A stretch of DNA of 46,094 nt from an uncultured Lachnospiraceae bacterium (GTDB taxonomy: Bacteria; Bacillota; Clostridia; Lachnospirales; Lachnospiraceae), in the NCBI GenBank assembly GCA_910589385.1, contig CAJUTU010000032.1, positions 1-46,094 on the forward strand, written 5' to 3'. Both the position numbers and the translations under genes were made by a program. The stretch's first letter is position 1; every line of letters begins with the position of its first letter. The notes under the pieces are model-generated. The model was not told the origin of the DNA. It made no database searches and was given only the letters and a program-made list of their open reading frames with translations. Of this stretch, positions 33,389 to 42,210 are shown piece after piece.

Positions 33389-34546
33389 ATGCAAAAAGAG
33401 AGAGGGTCATCAAGATCACTATCACTGCATCAGGAAATAGAAAGAGAAGCACGAGAAATAGAGAAAGAAATGAAACGGCATCCGGAGCTTGACGGGATTC
33501 AGGTGACGGAAGAGATGGATGCGGCTCTTTTGGAAAAAATACGAGCCTATGAGGAAGAACTGGAAGAGGAGCGGGAGGCTGTAAAAAAGGTGGAGGAGAA
33601 CCTTCGGAACGGCCATTATCTTACGGCAGCGGAAGACGCGGACCGCGCAAGGAATCATGCAGGCACGGGGAATGTGGTCAGGCATTTCAAGGTTCCAGGG
33701 GATTCCGTGGAATTTTCTGCGGAACTTATGCCAGAGATCCCAAGGGGGTTCGGCTTTGGCGGCAGGGCTGCCCAGGACGCCAGAGACAATGGGGAAATCC
33801 GAGAGGCCGCGGCTGGATATGGGGAGAGTGCGGATCAAGCTGCTGCGAAAAGTATAGGGCTTCTGGAATCTGAGCAATCTGCGCGAGAAGATATTGCAGG
33901 GAACGGAAATATGCTGGTGGGAGCAGCAGAGAGTCCTGTAGAGGGGAAAGTTCTTTACCGGAGAAAGAAGAGAAAGTATTTTGTGGTTTCTCTGGCAGCA
34001 GTGCTGGTGATCGTCTCGGGAGTTGGCGTGACCACTGTGGGAAGTAAGTCACATTGGAAAGTGTTGATTGAGAGAATTACCGGCGGAAAGCCGATGAATA
34101 TGATTAATACGGAGGACATGAAGAGTTATGAGACAGAGGATGTAGATGAATTAACTGTATATCAAGAAATAAGAGAAAAATTGAATATAAAACCAGTAAG
34201 GATAATTTATAAACCAGATAATATGAAATTGGATAGTTATAAAGTTCAAGAGGAACTGCTAAAGGCAGAACTATTATATATTTGTGAAGGTGAGATTATT
34301 AGATATTCTCTTTATCTAAATGATGAGGATTCTTCTGTTGGTCAAAATGAAGAGGACAATAGGATTAATGTATATACGGTCTCTGTAAAGGGGACAGAAA
34401 TTAATGTCGAGGAGTTTGAGGTGACAGACAGTTCAGAGAATCGACAAATAGCAAATTTTGAATATTTGGGAGTGCATTATCAGCTAAAGGGAGTAGTAAA
34501 AAGGTCGGAATTTAAAAAAATATTGGAAAATTTACAATTTTTTTAA
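33389..34546 (+). CDS. Single-span membrane protein, DUF4367-like
   Basis: This 385-residue protein starts with a long charged helical region (about 11-75, rich in Glu and Lys). A low-complexity Gly/Ala linker follows. After RRKKRKY a single membrane helix (about 197-218) leads to an extracytoplasmic C-terminal domain (about 250-385) resembling DUF4367. The layout, with cytoplasmic helical part, one membrane pass and outer domain, recalls anti-sigma or sensor proteins. The C-terminal half is visibly more AT-rich than the N-terminal half. The gene before it on the plus strand, past murG, is a sigma factor at 31306. No function is assigned. Confidence 0.65.
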   Translation: MQKERGSSRSLSLHQEIEREAREIEKEMKRHPELDGIQVTEEMDAALLEKIRAYEEELEEEREAVKKVEENLRNGHYLTAAEDADRARNHAGTGNVVRHFKVPGDSVEFSAELMPEIPRGFGFGGRAAQDARDNGEIREAAAGYGESADQAAAKSIGLLESEQSAREDIAGNGNMLVGAAESPVEGKVLYRRKKRKYFVVSLAAVLVIVSGVGVTTVGSKSHWKVLIERITGGKPMNMINTEDMKSYETEDVDELTVYQEIREKLNIKPVRIIYKPDNMKLDSYKVQEELLKAELLYICEGEIIRYSLYLNDEDSSVGQNEEDNRINVYTVSVKGTEINVEEFEVTDSSENRQIANFEYLGVHYQLKGVVKRSEFKKILENLQFF

Positions 34547-34625
34547 GAAAAGGCGTAAGATTTTTTGAAAGAGATTGTTTACTTAATAAAAGAAAAGGTA
34601 AAAATTAGTTAGAGGTTATTATATA

Positions 34626-35132
34626 ATGAAGAAAAGAGTTTTATCTGCAATATGTCCTTTCTTTATTTTGTGTGGTATCATTTTAAGTGTGTCTATGAAT
34701 ACAAAGGCAGAAGAGGAGGACAGCTCAGAGGTTATAGTAGATGGCTCCGTACTTACACAGGATGATTATTCAAGTGGTACATCAGTGAATTCTATGTTAC
34801 GAGGGAAACATTTGATGGATGGCGAAAGTGCTATTTCAAAGGCTGGAATCGGAAGGATTTATGTATATGGTCAGACGACAGCTAATCATGAAGTGGATTA
34901 TGTAGCAGTCCTAATGTTTGTAGAAAGGCTTGATGAATCGGATGAAAAATGGGGACATGTAGAAGGTTATGCTGTGGATGCTCGTGATACATATTTTGTG
35001 AATGTAGACGATACATTAAAAGTAGAAAGGGAGCATTATTATAGAGTACATTGTGAACATTTTGCAGGAAATGATGATGAAGAATTTTATGATGAAGCAA
35101 TATCGTATACCGATGGAATCTGGATTCCGTAA
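34626..35132 (+). CDS. Small secreted protein (DUF6147-like)
   Basis: This 168-residue protein has a clear signal peptide (MKKRVLSAICPFFILCG with cleavage near AEE). The mature part is acidic: a GSVLTQDDYSSG segment, then a hydrophobic strand YVAVLMFVERLDE and an HYYRVHCEHFAGND segment, ending TDGIWIP. The pattern resembles secreted Lachnospiraceae proteins annotated as DUF6147. No function is known. It has poor GC like the end of the preceding gene and may be co-transcribed with it (79-bp gap). Confidence 0.6.
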   Translation: MKKRVLSAICPFFILCGIILSVSMNTKAEEEDSSEVIVDGSVLTQDDYSSGTSVNSMLRGKHLMDGESAISKAGIGRIYVYGQTTANHEVDYVAVLMFVERLDESDEKWGHVEGYAVDARDTYFVNVDDTLKVEREHYYRVHCEHFAGNDDEEFYDEAISYTDGIWIP

Positions 35133-35152
35133 CATTTAAGAGCTACAAATCC

Positions 35153-35307
35153 CCTTTGAGTGATGAGAGCAGCCGCCGTGTCATTCGTATCACAGAGGAA
35201 CCCATTAACTTAACATAAAATAAGAAAGAAAATAGGTTGCCTGTACCATGGAAGCGCCACTAACGTTCATTACGATACATACGGCGGCTGCTCTCATCAC
35301 TCAAAGG
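35153..35307. repeat. 155-bp element with 27-bp perfect terminal inverted repeats
   Basis: The 27 bases at 35153-35179 are the exact reverse complement of 35281-35307, with 101 bp between. The interior has no reading frame. This could be a miniature inverted-repeat transposable element, an excised larger transposon or a long-stem RNA. No target-site duplication is obvious at the ends. Confidence 0.75.
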
Positions 35308-35420
35308 AATATATTCCATCATTATATCAAAGAAGCTGATATGGCATAGGCCGCAGATAAGTAATCGGCTGCAAAGCTTCAGAAAGACAATATAAAATCC
35401 TCATAATAATCCAAGTGCTT

Positions 35421-35446
35421 GCAACCGGAAATTATTTTCCGGTTGC
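35421..35446. terminator. Hairpin overlapping the stop of the TSCPD gene
   Basis: GCAACCGGAA (35421-35430) pairs with TTCCGGTTGC (35437-35446). The plus-strand side is followed by TTGTTTT, so it could stop plus-strand transcription arriving from the left. The minus-strand gene stop at 35432 lies in the loop. Confidence 0.5.
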
Positions 35447-35674
35447 TTGTTTTAATGCCTGGGCAAGCTGGTCAGGACAAGATGTCTTCTTGAATCCGCA
35501 GTGGATCCCTTCGATCCGGGAAATCACTTCGTCAACATCCATGCCTTCGATCAGGCGTGAAATACCCTGCAGGTTGCCGTTGCATCCGCCGGTAAAACCG
35601 ACATTCTTCACTTTATTGTCTTCAATGTCAAATTGGATCATCTGTGAACAGACACCCTTTGGCTGGTACTGCAT
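35432..35674 (-). CDS. TSCPD-domain protein (TIGR03905-like)
   Basis: This 80-residue protein begins MQYQPKGVCSQMIQF and contains GFTGGCNGNLQGI, IHCGFKK and the name-giving TSCPDQLA. The four cysteines (in VCS, GGCN, HCG and TSCPD) suggest metal or cluster binding, in line with small TSCPD proteins related to nucleotide-reductase C-terminal domains. I chose ATG 35674 because AAGGAGGAAGG sits just upstream; the frame can be extended 16 codons upstream, but with no support. Confidence 0.85.
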   Translation of the reverse strand: MQYQPKGVCSQMIQFDIEDNKVKNVGFTGGCNGNLQGISRLIEGMDVDEVISRIEGIHCGFKKTSCPDQLAQALKQATGK

Positions 35675-35971
35675 ATCTGCCTTCCTCCTTCGTTTTTTAG
35701 ATAATAATACATGCCAATGCAACAGGTAAGTGCTGATGCATGATTGCCACGCTTTTATTATAACAGATATTTTGGATTTGAAAAGACTAAAAATTTGGCG
35801 GCATCATAAACCCTGCTGAATTGCTTCCGTTGTAATATGCGAAAGAATATGACAGCAAAAAAGCATATCGATCATGACAATGAAAATCTGTTGCATGAAT
35901 TTATTGTATGGAGTGATCCAGCCAATTCCAAGACGCTGTTAGATATGGAATGAGCGGTCTATTACTCATTC

Positions 35972-36334
35972 TTATACCAATATCGGCTCTTTTCCTTCAA
36001 TGATAGCTTTTATCTCTTCAATACTTTTATCCGCTGCAAATGCAATCTGCTCTAATGAAAAGCCCTTCTCATACATACTTTTTATAATTTTAGCTTCTCC
36101 TCTTGCCTCTCCTTTTTCAAAAACGCCTTGGCTTAAGTTACACAATTCCGACACCTCGCTTTCCAATTTCTTTGTGATCTTTATATGAAAATCTTCCTGC
36201 AAAACCTTCTTTTTTTCTTCGGGTTCTTTTTCCGGTGAAAGCAAAATATCCAATAATTTTAATAAACCTGTATCGTATTGAGAAGAGGGAGAATAATCCC
36301 CTATTAAGAATGCTTTGTAATAACCGATAGACAA
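35972..36334 (-). pseudogene. C-terminal remnant of Rpn-family (PD-(D/E)XK) nuclease
   Basis: The 120-residue frame matches only the C-terminal part of Rpn/PDDEXK-type 'transposase' proteins: LLKLLDILLSPEKEPEEKK, SEVSELCNLSQGVFEKGEARGEA and the SLEQIAFAADKSIEEI helix. The nuclease core (about 200 residues) is missing. The frame begins at a TTG codon, overlaps the end of the preceding gene by 31 bp and has an in-frame stop a few codons upstream. It is therefore a truncated relic at the edge of the accessory island. Confidence 0.7.
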
Positions 36335-36912
36335 AATTGTATAAAATGATGCAGGTTAGTCTCTTGAACTTTCTCCAAATTTTCAGCAAAAGATTTTAAT
36401 TCTATACCCTCTCGATTCGAATATTTTTTATCAGTTGGAAAGATTTTAATATATTCCTTTTTTCGTTTCGAGCCTTTCTTCTCGAACTTTATTCCGGCTT
36501 TGACCAGAACAGACTCTAAATCAGGGGTATTAAAAATAGGAACAATATGTTCATATGCCCAATGCTGTTTAAACATTTGTTTAGAAATAAAATTTTCCTT
36601 TTGTTCCTCAGTACAATCATCGGTATCCATAATAATAAAAATTTTAAAGTCGGAAGGAAGCATTTTCTTCGTTTTTTTGCGTATTATTTCTACATCATTA
36701 AAATAAGCAATGAAATTATCCAGTGAGGTAAAACGTTTATCTTTCAATAAATGTTTAAGGCTGTTGATTTGTATGGACTTTTCCCCGCCCTTTTCACTGA
36801 TTATTTCCATTTTTATACGCAAATTTGACTTGATATAATCACAAAGCTGTTTTTCTGATTTCCCATGAACGATTGCTATAGATTTAAGATAACAAGGCTT
36901 TATCTTTGGCAT
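36304..36912 (-). CDS. TOPRIM-like (RloB/AriB-like) partner of ABC-type ATPase
   Basis: This 202-residue protein pairs with the upstream ATPase. An N-terminal strand and loop, IAIVHGKSE (12-20), and an IIMDTDD motif (residues 94-99) fit a TOPRIM-like fold, with Asp96, Asp98 and Asp99 as metal ligands. The usual TOPRIM glutamate position is His16, with Glu20 nearby. A TPDLESVLVKAGI segment follows near 130. AGGAGG lies inside the ATPase stop region, 11 bp away, so translation is coupled. Known two-gene ATPase-plus-TOPRIM systems (OLD, PARIS, RloAB-like) act against phage. The family call is moderate and the defence role is inference. Confidence 0.6.
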   Translation of the reverse strand: MPKIKPCYLKSIAIVHGKSEKQLCDYIKSNLRIKMEIISEKGGEKSIQINSLKHLLKDKRFTSLDNFIAYFNDVEIIRKKTKKMLPSDFKIFIIMDTDDCTEEQKENFISKQMFKQHWAYEHIVPIFNTPDLESVLVKAGIKFEKKGSKRKKEYIKIFPTDKKYSNREGIELKSFAENLEKVQETNLHHFIQFCLSVITKHS

Positions 36913-36923
36913 ATTGTTACCTC

Positions 36924-38252
36924 CTAATCTAAGATTTCCAATAATTCATCAAAGTCAATATCTCGGCTGATTGGAACACCTCCATACATCCCCTTCAAAT
37001 ACCTGCTCCTATAGTTCAGATTTGGGTGAGCCCTATCCTCGTATGAAATGATTGGCGCTAAAGTTTTGTTCGCATCTGTATCAACCATGAAAGTATATAT
37101 ATACGCAGGCTCTATATCCGTTTCCAATAACATAGTATTATGTGTAGTGATTATTAATTGCCCTTTGAGCGAATCTAGCATATTACTTAAAATATTATTG
37201 ACTAATAAATCATGGATACCTGTATCTAGCTCATCAATTACTACGGTTTTTCCGTCAACACCCATCAATATATATGGCAGGATTTCCAGTAGATGTAATG
37301 TCCCTGTTGATTCGAGTGTTGCCTCAATATCCACGATTTTACCATATAGTAGTTTCTTGAACATTAATTCATATTCAATTTTTTCCTCTTTGAGTTCTCG
37401 TTTATAATATGCTTCTTTAATATCGGAATACAGTAATGTAAAAAATTCATTAACCATTTCTTCCGCTTTGTCTAATTCAGATTCTTCGGATATATCAATT
37501 TCGCCCTTGTGTAACTCATCTAATATCTTATGTGAAATACCAGCCTGGTTGCTTCTGTCCCTGTGTCCTTTCTTTACTCTAATAGAAATTGTCAGAAAGG
37601 CCGTCAAGACATCAAACACATTTTTATTTATTCTGTTTTCAACATATCTCTCAGTATTTTCTTCTATCTCAGATAACATGATTGATAAAAAGGTATGTTT
37701 TCCCTGATACTTTATCAAGAACTCTTTGAACTCCTTTGCGTAGTCGTTATCTAAAAATACTTTGTCATTTATTTTTATTGCTTCGGTAGTAATATCATAT
37801 AAGTTTGTTTTATTTTTATTTAAAACAAAATCTAATTTTTCATGTACTATTTTGCTGTCATCAAATGCCAGCAGATAATTACCAGGAATTCCTTTGATTA
37901 CAAATCCGAACTCCATCACCATATTTTCACTACTGTTTTTGGTTTTGCAGCTTTTTATGATTGATTCAGTATCTCTTAAACTTTCGGACAGCATTTTAAG
38001 GACTGCTTCGACGGTTTCATTTTCATATGATATATTTTCCTTTTCTTCTAAAATTTTCTGCATAAGTTTTCTGATAGAACATGTTTGCAGTGTTTCATAG
38101 AGCGTGTAGAATATATCTGCAAAATTTGACTTTCCTACCCCGTTCTCTCCATATATTAAAATTAATGGTTTAGGTTCGTTTCTTTTTTGTGCAAGATTAA
38201 CTTCTAGATCAACAAGGGACTTATAATTTTTGATTTTTATACTTGTAAACAT
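36924..38252 (-). CDS. AAA/ABC-type ATPase of predicted defence module
   Basis: This 442-residue ATPase is of the AAA_15/AAA_21 (SMC-like ABC) class. Walker A is GENGVGKS at 35-42. A long helical and variable middle follows. A TLESTGTLHLLEILPYIL region corresponds to the ABC signature helix. Walker B is VVIDE at 337-341 and the switch His is in ITTHN near 371. The N-terminal SIKIKNYKSL motif is typical of this ATPase class in OLD, RloA and AriA proteins. AGGAGGAGG precedes the ATG. A coupled TOPRIM-like gene follows, and the pair is much more AT-rich than the flanking genes. Confidence 0.85.
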   Translation of the reverse strand: MFTSIKIKNYKSLVDLEVNLAQKRNEPKPLILIYGENGVGKSNFADIFYTLYETLQTCSIRKLMQKILEEKENISYENETVEAVLKMLSESLRDTESIIKSCKTKNSSENMVMEFGFVIKGIPGNYLLAFDDSKIVHEKLDFVLNKNKTNLYDITTEAIKINDKVFLDNDYAKEFKEFLIKYQGKHTFLSIMLSEIEENTERYVENRINKNVFDVLTAFLTISIRVKKGHRDRSNQAGISHKILDELHKGEIDISEESELDKAEEMVNEFFTLLYSDIKEAYYKRELKEEKIEYELMFKKLLYGKIVDIEATLESTGTLHLLEILPYILMGVDGKTVVIDELDTGIHDLLVNNILSNMLDSLKGQLIITTHNTMLLETDIEPAYIYTFMVDTDANKTLAPIISYEDRAHPNLNYRSRYLKGMYGGVPISRDIDFDELLEILD

Positions 38253-38270
38253 ATGGCCTCCTCCTTTCTT

Positions 38271-38313
38271 GATATATGTTATAATTTATAACATATATCG
38301 AGAAAATATTCAA
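38271..38313 (-). promoter_or_regulatory. Palindromic promoter of ATPase/TOPRIM module
   Basis: A 14-bp perfect inverted repeat (38271-38284 with 38286-38299) has a single-base spacer. The minus-strand -10 TATAAA (complement of 38285-38290) lies inside it, and -35 TTGAAT (complement of 38308-38313) is 17 bp upstream. The dyad could be a repressor site, or a hairpin at the 5' end of the message. No regulator gene sits next to it. The rest of 38314-38515 shows no gene. Confidence 0.65.
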
Positions 38314-38515
38314 CATTTTCAACTCTTTTTCTTCGCTTGGATATTTGATAATGAAGCGGGAATTCTTTCGATGTACTCTTTGACACTCATATCATATGTC
38401 CGCTAATAGGTAAAGGCACAAGTAAGGTCTATTATTTTGATGTATCTCTGCCTTATTTTGCAGCGGTTCAATTCTGTCGAAAACAGCACTTCATAAATTT
38501 TTTATACACATTTCA

Positions 38516-38544
38516 TTGTATAAATCCTTAGTTTTTAGTATAAT
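38516..38544 (+). promoter_or_regulatory. Citrate synthase promoter
   Basis: TTGTAT (38516-38521) and TATAAT (38539-38544) are separated by 17 bp, and GAAGGAGG lies just before the ATG at 38588. Confidence 0.75.
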
Positions 38545-38587
38545 AGAAAAGTATATTTCAATAAAATCAAGAAGAAGGAGGGGTTTC

Positions 38588-39958
38588 ATGCACAAAGATA
38601 CTGATAACATTTTTTTCGAAAACAGCCCAAAGATTCAGGAACTGGCGCGTAAGTGCGAAGAAAATAATGCCATCGACAAAGAGCTTTACACGAAATACGA
38701 GGTGAAGCGCGGACTGCGTGATTTAAATGGGAAGGGTGTATTGGCCGGGTTGACGAATATATCTGACGTGTGTGCCAAGAAAGTCGTCAACGGGGAAGAG
38801 GTGCCGTGTGCAGGAAGCCTTTACTACCGCGGATATAATATTAAGGATATCGTAAAAGGATTTTTGGATGCCAAGCACTTTGGATTTGAGGAGACGGCGT
38901 ATCTGCTGCTGTTCGGGGAACTGCCGAATGCAAAGGAACTGAAGGAATTTCAAGTGATGCTTGCAGAGCGCAGGATGCTGCCGCCGAACTTTTTCCGGGA
39001 TGTTATGATGAAAGCGCCGAGCCGTGATATGATGAACAATATTTCACGGTGTATTTTACAGTTATATTCTTATGATTCGAAAGCAGATGACACAACCATA
39101 CCGAATGTATTAAGGCAGTGTCTGAATCTGATCAGTCAGTTCCCTATGCTGATGGTTTATGGGTATCATGCATATAATTACCGCAGAGGCGAGGATTTAT
39201 TTATCTACGCACCGAATCCGGCTCTTTCTACCGCAGAGAATATTCTGATGATGCTCAGAGAGGACCGTAAGTATACCAAGCTGGAAGCGAAGATCCTTGA
39301 TATGGCGCTGGTGCTCCATATGGATCACGGCGGCGGTAACAATTCTACATTTACGACTCACGTTGTAACTTCATCCGGGACAGATACATACTCTACCATT
39401 GCGGCGGCGATGTCCTCTTTGAAGGGGCCGAAGCATGGCGGAGCGAATATCAAAGTAACCCAGATGTTTGAAGATATGAAGAATACGCTGACAGACTGGA
39501 CCGATGAGGAGCAGATCAGGCAGTATCTGGAAGATTTGCTGGATAAGAAAGCATTTGACCAGAAAGGCCTGATTTATGGAATGGGACATGCGATTTATTC
39601 TATATCTGACCCTCGTGCAGACATTTTCAAGCGGTTCGTAAAGCAGCTTGCAAGGGAAAAAGGGCATCAGGAGGAATATGCCCTGTATGAAAAGGTAGAG
39701 CATATGGCTCCGAAGATCATCGGAGAAAAGCGCCGTATGTACAAGGGTGTCAATGCCAACGTAGATTTTTACAGTGGTTTGGTCTACAGTATGCTGGATC
39801 TGCCGCCGGCATTGTATACACCGATTTTTGCAGCAGCACGTATTGTCGGCTGGAGTGCACATCGGTTGGAAGAGCTGAAGAATGTGGACAAGATTATCCG
39901 TCCGGCATACAAGCCGCTTGCACCGTATCGTGATTATGTGAAATTGGAAGACAGATAG
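38588..39958 (+). CDS. Citrate synthase
   Basis: This 456-residue enzyme condenses acetyl-CoA and oxaloacetate. Conserved parts are the RGYNIKDIV segment, the HMDHGGGNNSTFTTHVV stretch with an active-site His near residue 245, GPKHGGAN near 285 and the GMGHAIYSISDPRA segment with His and Asp near 335-345. I use ATG 38588 (MHKDTDN), which has a strong ribosome binding site; the frame can be extended upstream 24 codons but the promoter lies there. It is monocistronic. Confidence 0.94.
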   Translation: MHKDTDNIFFENSPKIQELARKCEENNAIDKELYTKYEVKRGLRDLNGKGVLAGLTNISDVCAKKVVNGEEVPCAGSLYYRGYNIKDIVKGFLDAKHFGFEETAYLLLFGELPNAKELKEFQVMLAERRMLPPNFFRDVMMKAPSRDMMNNISRCILQLYSYDSKADDTTIPNVLRQCLNLISQFPMLMVYGYHAYNYRRGEDLFIYAPNPALSTAENILMMLREDRKYTKLEAKILDMALVLHMDHGGGNNSTFTTHVVTSSGTDTYSTIAAAMSSLKGPKHGGANIKVTQMFEDMKNTLTDWTDEEQIRQYLEDLLDKKAFDQKGLIYGMGHAIYSISDPRADIFKRFVKQLAREKGHQEEYALYEKVEHMAPKIIGEKRRMYKGVNANVDFYSGLVYSMLDLPPALYTPIFAAARIVGWSAHRLEELKNVDKIIRPAYKPLAPYRDYVKLEDR

Positions 39959-40096
39959 AACGTCCGTCCGCTTTCATGCATGGTATTGTATACATAAAAG
40001 GTTCCCGTTCCTGTATAGAACACTCAGATTCTGGCCGGGAGCTGCGTTTTTAGACTTCAAGAGAGTTCACTGCCAATGCGAAAGGAATTCAGGGAC

Positions 40097-41029
40097 ATGA
40101 AAAACGAATTTTATTTTCCGTCAAAGGATGGGAACACGGAGATTCATACGATTGAGTGGAAGCCAGAAGGGGAGGTAAGGGCGGTGCTCCAGATGTGCCA
40201 CGGCATGGTGGAGTACATTGACCGCTATGATGAGTTTGCGCAGTATTTATGCGAGCAGGGGTTTTATGTCGTTGGAAACGATCATTTGGGACATGGGAAA
40301 TCTATTCAGAGCAAGGCGGAATATGGTTTTTTCCATGAAAAATATGGAAATGCTTGTGTGGTGGCAGATATGCACACGCTGCGCGAGCGTACAGCAAAAA
40401 AATACCCGGATGTACCTTATTTCATGTTGGGACATAGCATGGGATCCATCATGCTGCGGCAGTATATCCAGATGTATGGCGGCGGGCTTTCCGGGGCGCT
40501 GCTGCTGGGAGTCGTGGCAGAGCAGCCTTCAGCGGCGCTTCATTTTGGACGGTATCTGTGCCGTATGATCGCATTGGTGAGAGGCTGGCATTATCGGAGC
40601 AAGCTGGTCGATAAGGTTGTGACAGGCTCTTTTAATAAGAAATATAAGCCGGCGCGTACCCGTGCGGACTGGGTGACCAGCGATGTGGAAAAGCTGGACG
40701 CTTATGTGGCAGACCCACTTTGCTCCTTTGTGTTTACGGTGAATGCTTATTACCATATGCTGGGCGGCATGCTCAAGATGCAGAAAAAGGAGAGCGTCTT
40801 TATGATTCCGAAGACACTGCCCATCGTGCTTGCCGCAGGGACAGATGACCCGGTAGGCGGATATGGGAAGGGTGTCAGGAGGATTTATGAGAAATACAAG
40901 GCGGCGGGGATCCGGGATGTGACATTGCGGTTGTATTCAGGAGACAGGCACGAATTGCTCAATGAGACAGACCGGGAACAGGTGATACGAGACCTGTACC
41001 ACTGGATGGAAGATAGGGTCAGTTCATAA
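40097..41029 (+). CDS. Alpha/beta hydrolase (lysophospholipase/monoacylglycerol lipase-like)
   Basis: This 310-residue hydrolase has an oxyanion-region HGMVEYIDRY, the GNDHLGHGKS segment and the nucleophile elbow GHSMGS (Ser near 118). The acid is in AGTDDPVG (near 255) and the final His in DRHELLNE (near 285). Such serine hydrolases split lysophospholipids or monoacylglycerols. AAAGGA lies before ATG 40097; an ATG at 40076 has no ribosome binding site. It is cytoplasmic and stands alone, ending in a bidirectional terminator. Confidence 0.87.
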   Translation: MKNEFYFPSKDGNTEIHTIEWKPEGEVRAVLQMCHGMVEYIDRYDEFAQYLCEQGFYVVGNDHLGHGKSIQSKAEYGFFHEKYGNACVVADMHTLRERTAKKYPDVPYFMLGHSMGSIMLRQYIQMYGGGLSGALLLGVVAEQPSAALHFGRYLCRMIALVRGWHYRSKLVDKVVTGSFNKKYKPARTRADWVTSDVEKLDAYVADPLCSFVFTVNAYYHMLGGMLKMQKKESVFMIPKTLPIVLAAGTDDPVGGYGKGVRRIYEKYKAAGIRDVTLRLYSGDRHELLNETDREQVIRDLYHWMEDRVSS

Positions 41030-41039
41030 AGCAGATAAC

Positions 41040-41075
41040 AAAATCCCCTCGGAATTTTATTCCGGGGGGATTTTT
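41040..41075. terminator. Bidirectional terminator
   Basis: AAATCCCCTCGGAAT pairs with ATTCCGGGGGGATTT (41041-41072), one wobble, followed by TTTTT. It separates the convergent hydrolase and sortase genes. Confidence 0.88.
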
Positions 41076-41076
41076 A

Positions 41077-41997
41077 TCACTGTGCCGGTGTAGGTTCAGG
41101 GATCCCTGTATTTTCTGGGTTTCCTGAATCTTGTGGATTTTGGGCAGCTTCTGTATTTTCAGTATTTTCCGGGGGACCTTCTGCAGCCGGTTCGCTTTCG
41201 ATGTATTTTTCATTTACAAACTTTGCAATGACCAGACGGCGGTTGTTGGGCCTGTCCCCGATGCAGGTAGACAGGATGATCAGGCGGTCTTCCGGAGTCA
41301 CATTCATATCTTCGGCAAATTGATTCTGAGCCTCCTGGATTCCCATGGATTCCTGTATAAAGGCTGGAACGGAATTCGGATCCTTCAAGTCGTGTGCATT
41401 GGAGATGAGTGAGTCATCATGAACCACCTCTGCAATGATCTGATACTGGAGCTGCCGGTCGGGCAGGTAAATAAACAGATCACGGTATGTATCAAAGAAA
41501 CCTCTGTCAATATAATTTTTCAGATCTCCAAAATAAGAGCCGTCCAGCATGTCATGCCCATAGATGACTGTAAGTGGGTCGGAAAAATCTTTTGCATTTA
41601 TCATTCGTGTATAAATAGAGCCAGGGAGTGCTGCCACTCCTTCAAAGGTCACGTTTAGGTAATAATCTTCCTCCTGTGTTGAGCTTTGCATGACAGGGTA
41701 GTTGACCTGGGTGCCGGGGATTTCGATAAAAGCGTAGGCATCCGGGTTAATGGCCCACAAGCCTTGGAAATCAACCTTGGGGGCAGCCGTCTCTACTGCG
41801 AGCGGTTCTTCCACGGGAGTTTCAACCTGCTTGATTGGGACTGGTTCAGGCTTCTTTTCCTCTTCAACTGATTTGTCATTGCTCTTTTGGAATCCAAGAG
41901 CGATCATCACTCCGATGATACTAAGTGCGGATACAAGGACAACGACAAGGATTGCTATTAAAATCGTTTGATTTCTTTTTCTTCTTTCTCTTTGCAT
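41077..41997 (-). CDS. Class B sortase
   Basis: This 306-residue sortase is anchored by an N-terminal membrane helix (about 11-35) after a basic stretch, then a Pro/Glu linker and the catalytic domain. Visible catalytic residues are His148 (IYGHDM), Cys245 (LSTCIG) and Arg near 256 (NNRRLVIA). ATG 41997 follows AAGGAG. The C-terminus extends past the barrel as a Pro/Asn/Thr/Glu-rich tail (PPENTENTE..., about 36 residues), which is not usual for the family. It attaches surface proteins to peptidoglycan; no sorting-signal protein is seen in this window. Confidence 0.9.
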   Translation of the reverse strand: MQRERRKRNQTILIAILVVVLVSALSIIGVMIALGFQKSNDKSVEEEKKPEPVPIKQVETPVEEPLAVETAAPKVDFQGLWAINPDAYAFIEIPGTQVNYPVMQSSTQEEDYYLNVTFEGVAALPGSIYTRMINAKDFSDPLTVIYGHDMLDGSYFGDLKNYIDRGFFDTYRDLFIYLPDRQLQYQIIAEVVHDDSLISNAHDLKDPNSVPAFIQESMGIQEAQNQFAEDMNVTPEDRLIILSTCIGDRPNNRRLVIAKFVNEKYIESEPAAEGPPENTENTEAAQNPQDSGNPENTGIPEPTPAQ

Positions 41998-42210
41998 TAT
42001 ATCGTACTCCTTTCCATTAGATATATTATCATCAACCTTATAAAAACGCAAATAAAACTTCGGGATTCCTGGCGCGTGCTGTATGCATAGGCCAACAGGC
42101 CTGCAGCGGCATTTGCTGCAAGCCTGTAATGTTTTTGATATGCGATGTTTAGGAACAGCATAAATAAGCTGATCCGGGCAAGGATGTTTTTTGAGGTATA
42201 GAGAGAAAAC

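Noticed and set aside
35849..35953. 34-residue plus-strand frame beginning MTAKKHIDHDNENLLHE
   Set aside because: It has no ribosome binding site or promoter and I recognise no family. It may be a leftover of another gene, but I cannot support it as a feature.
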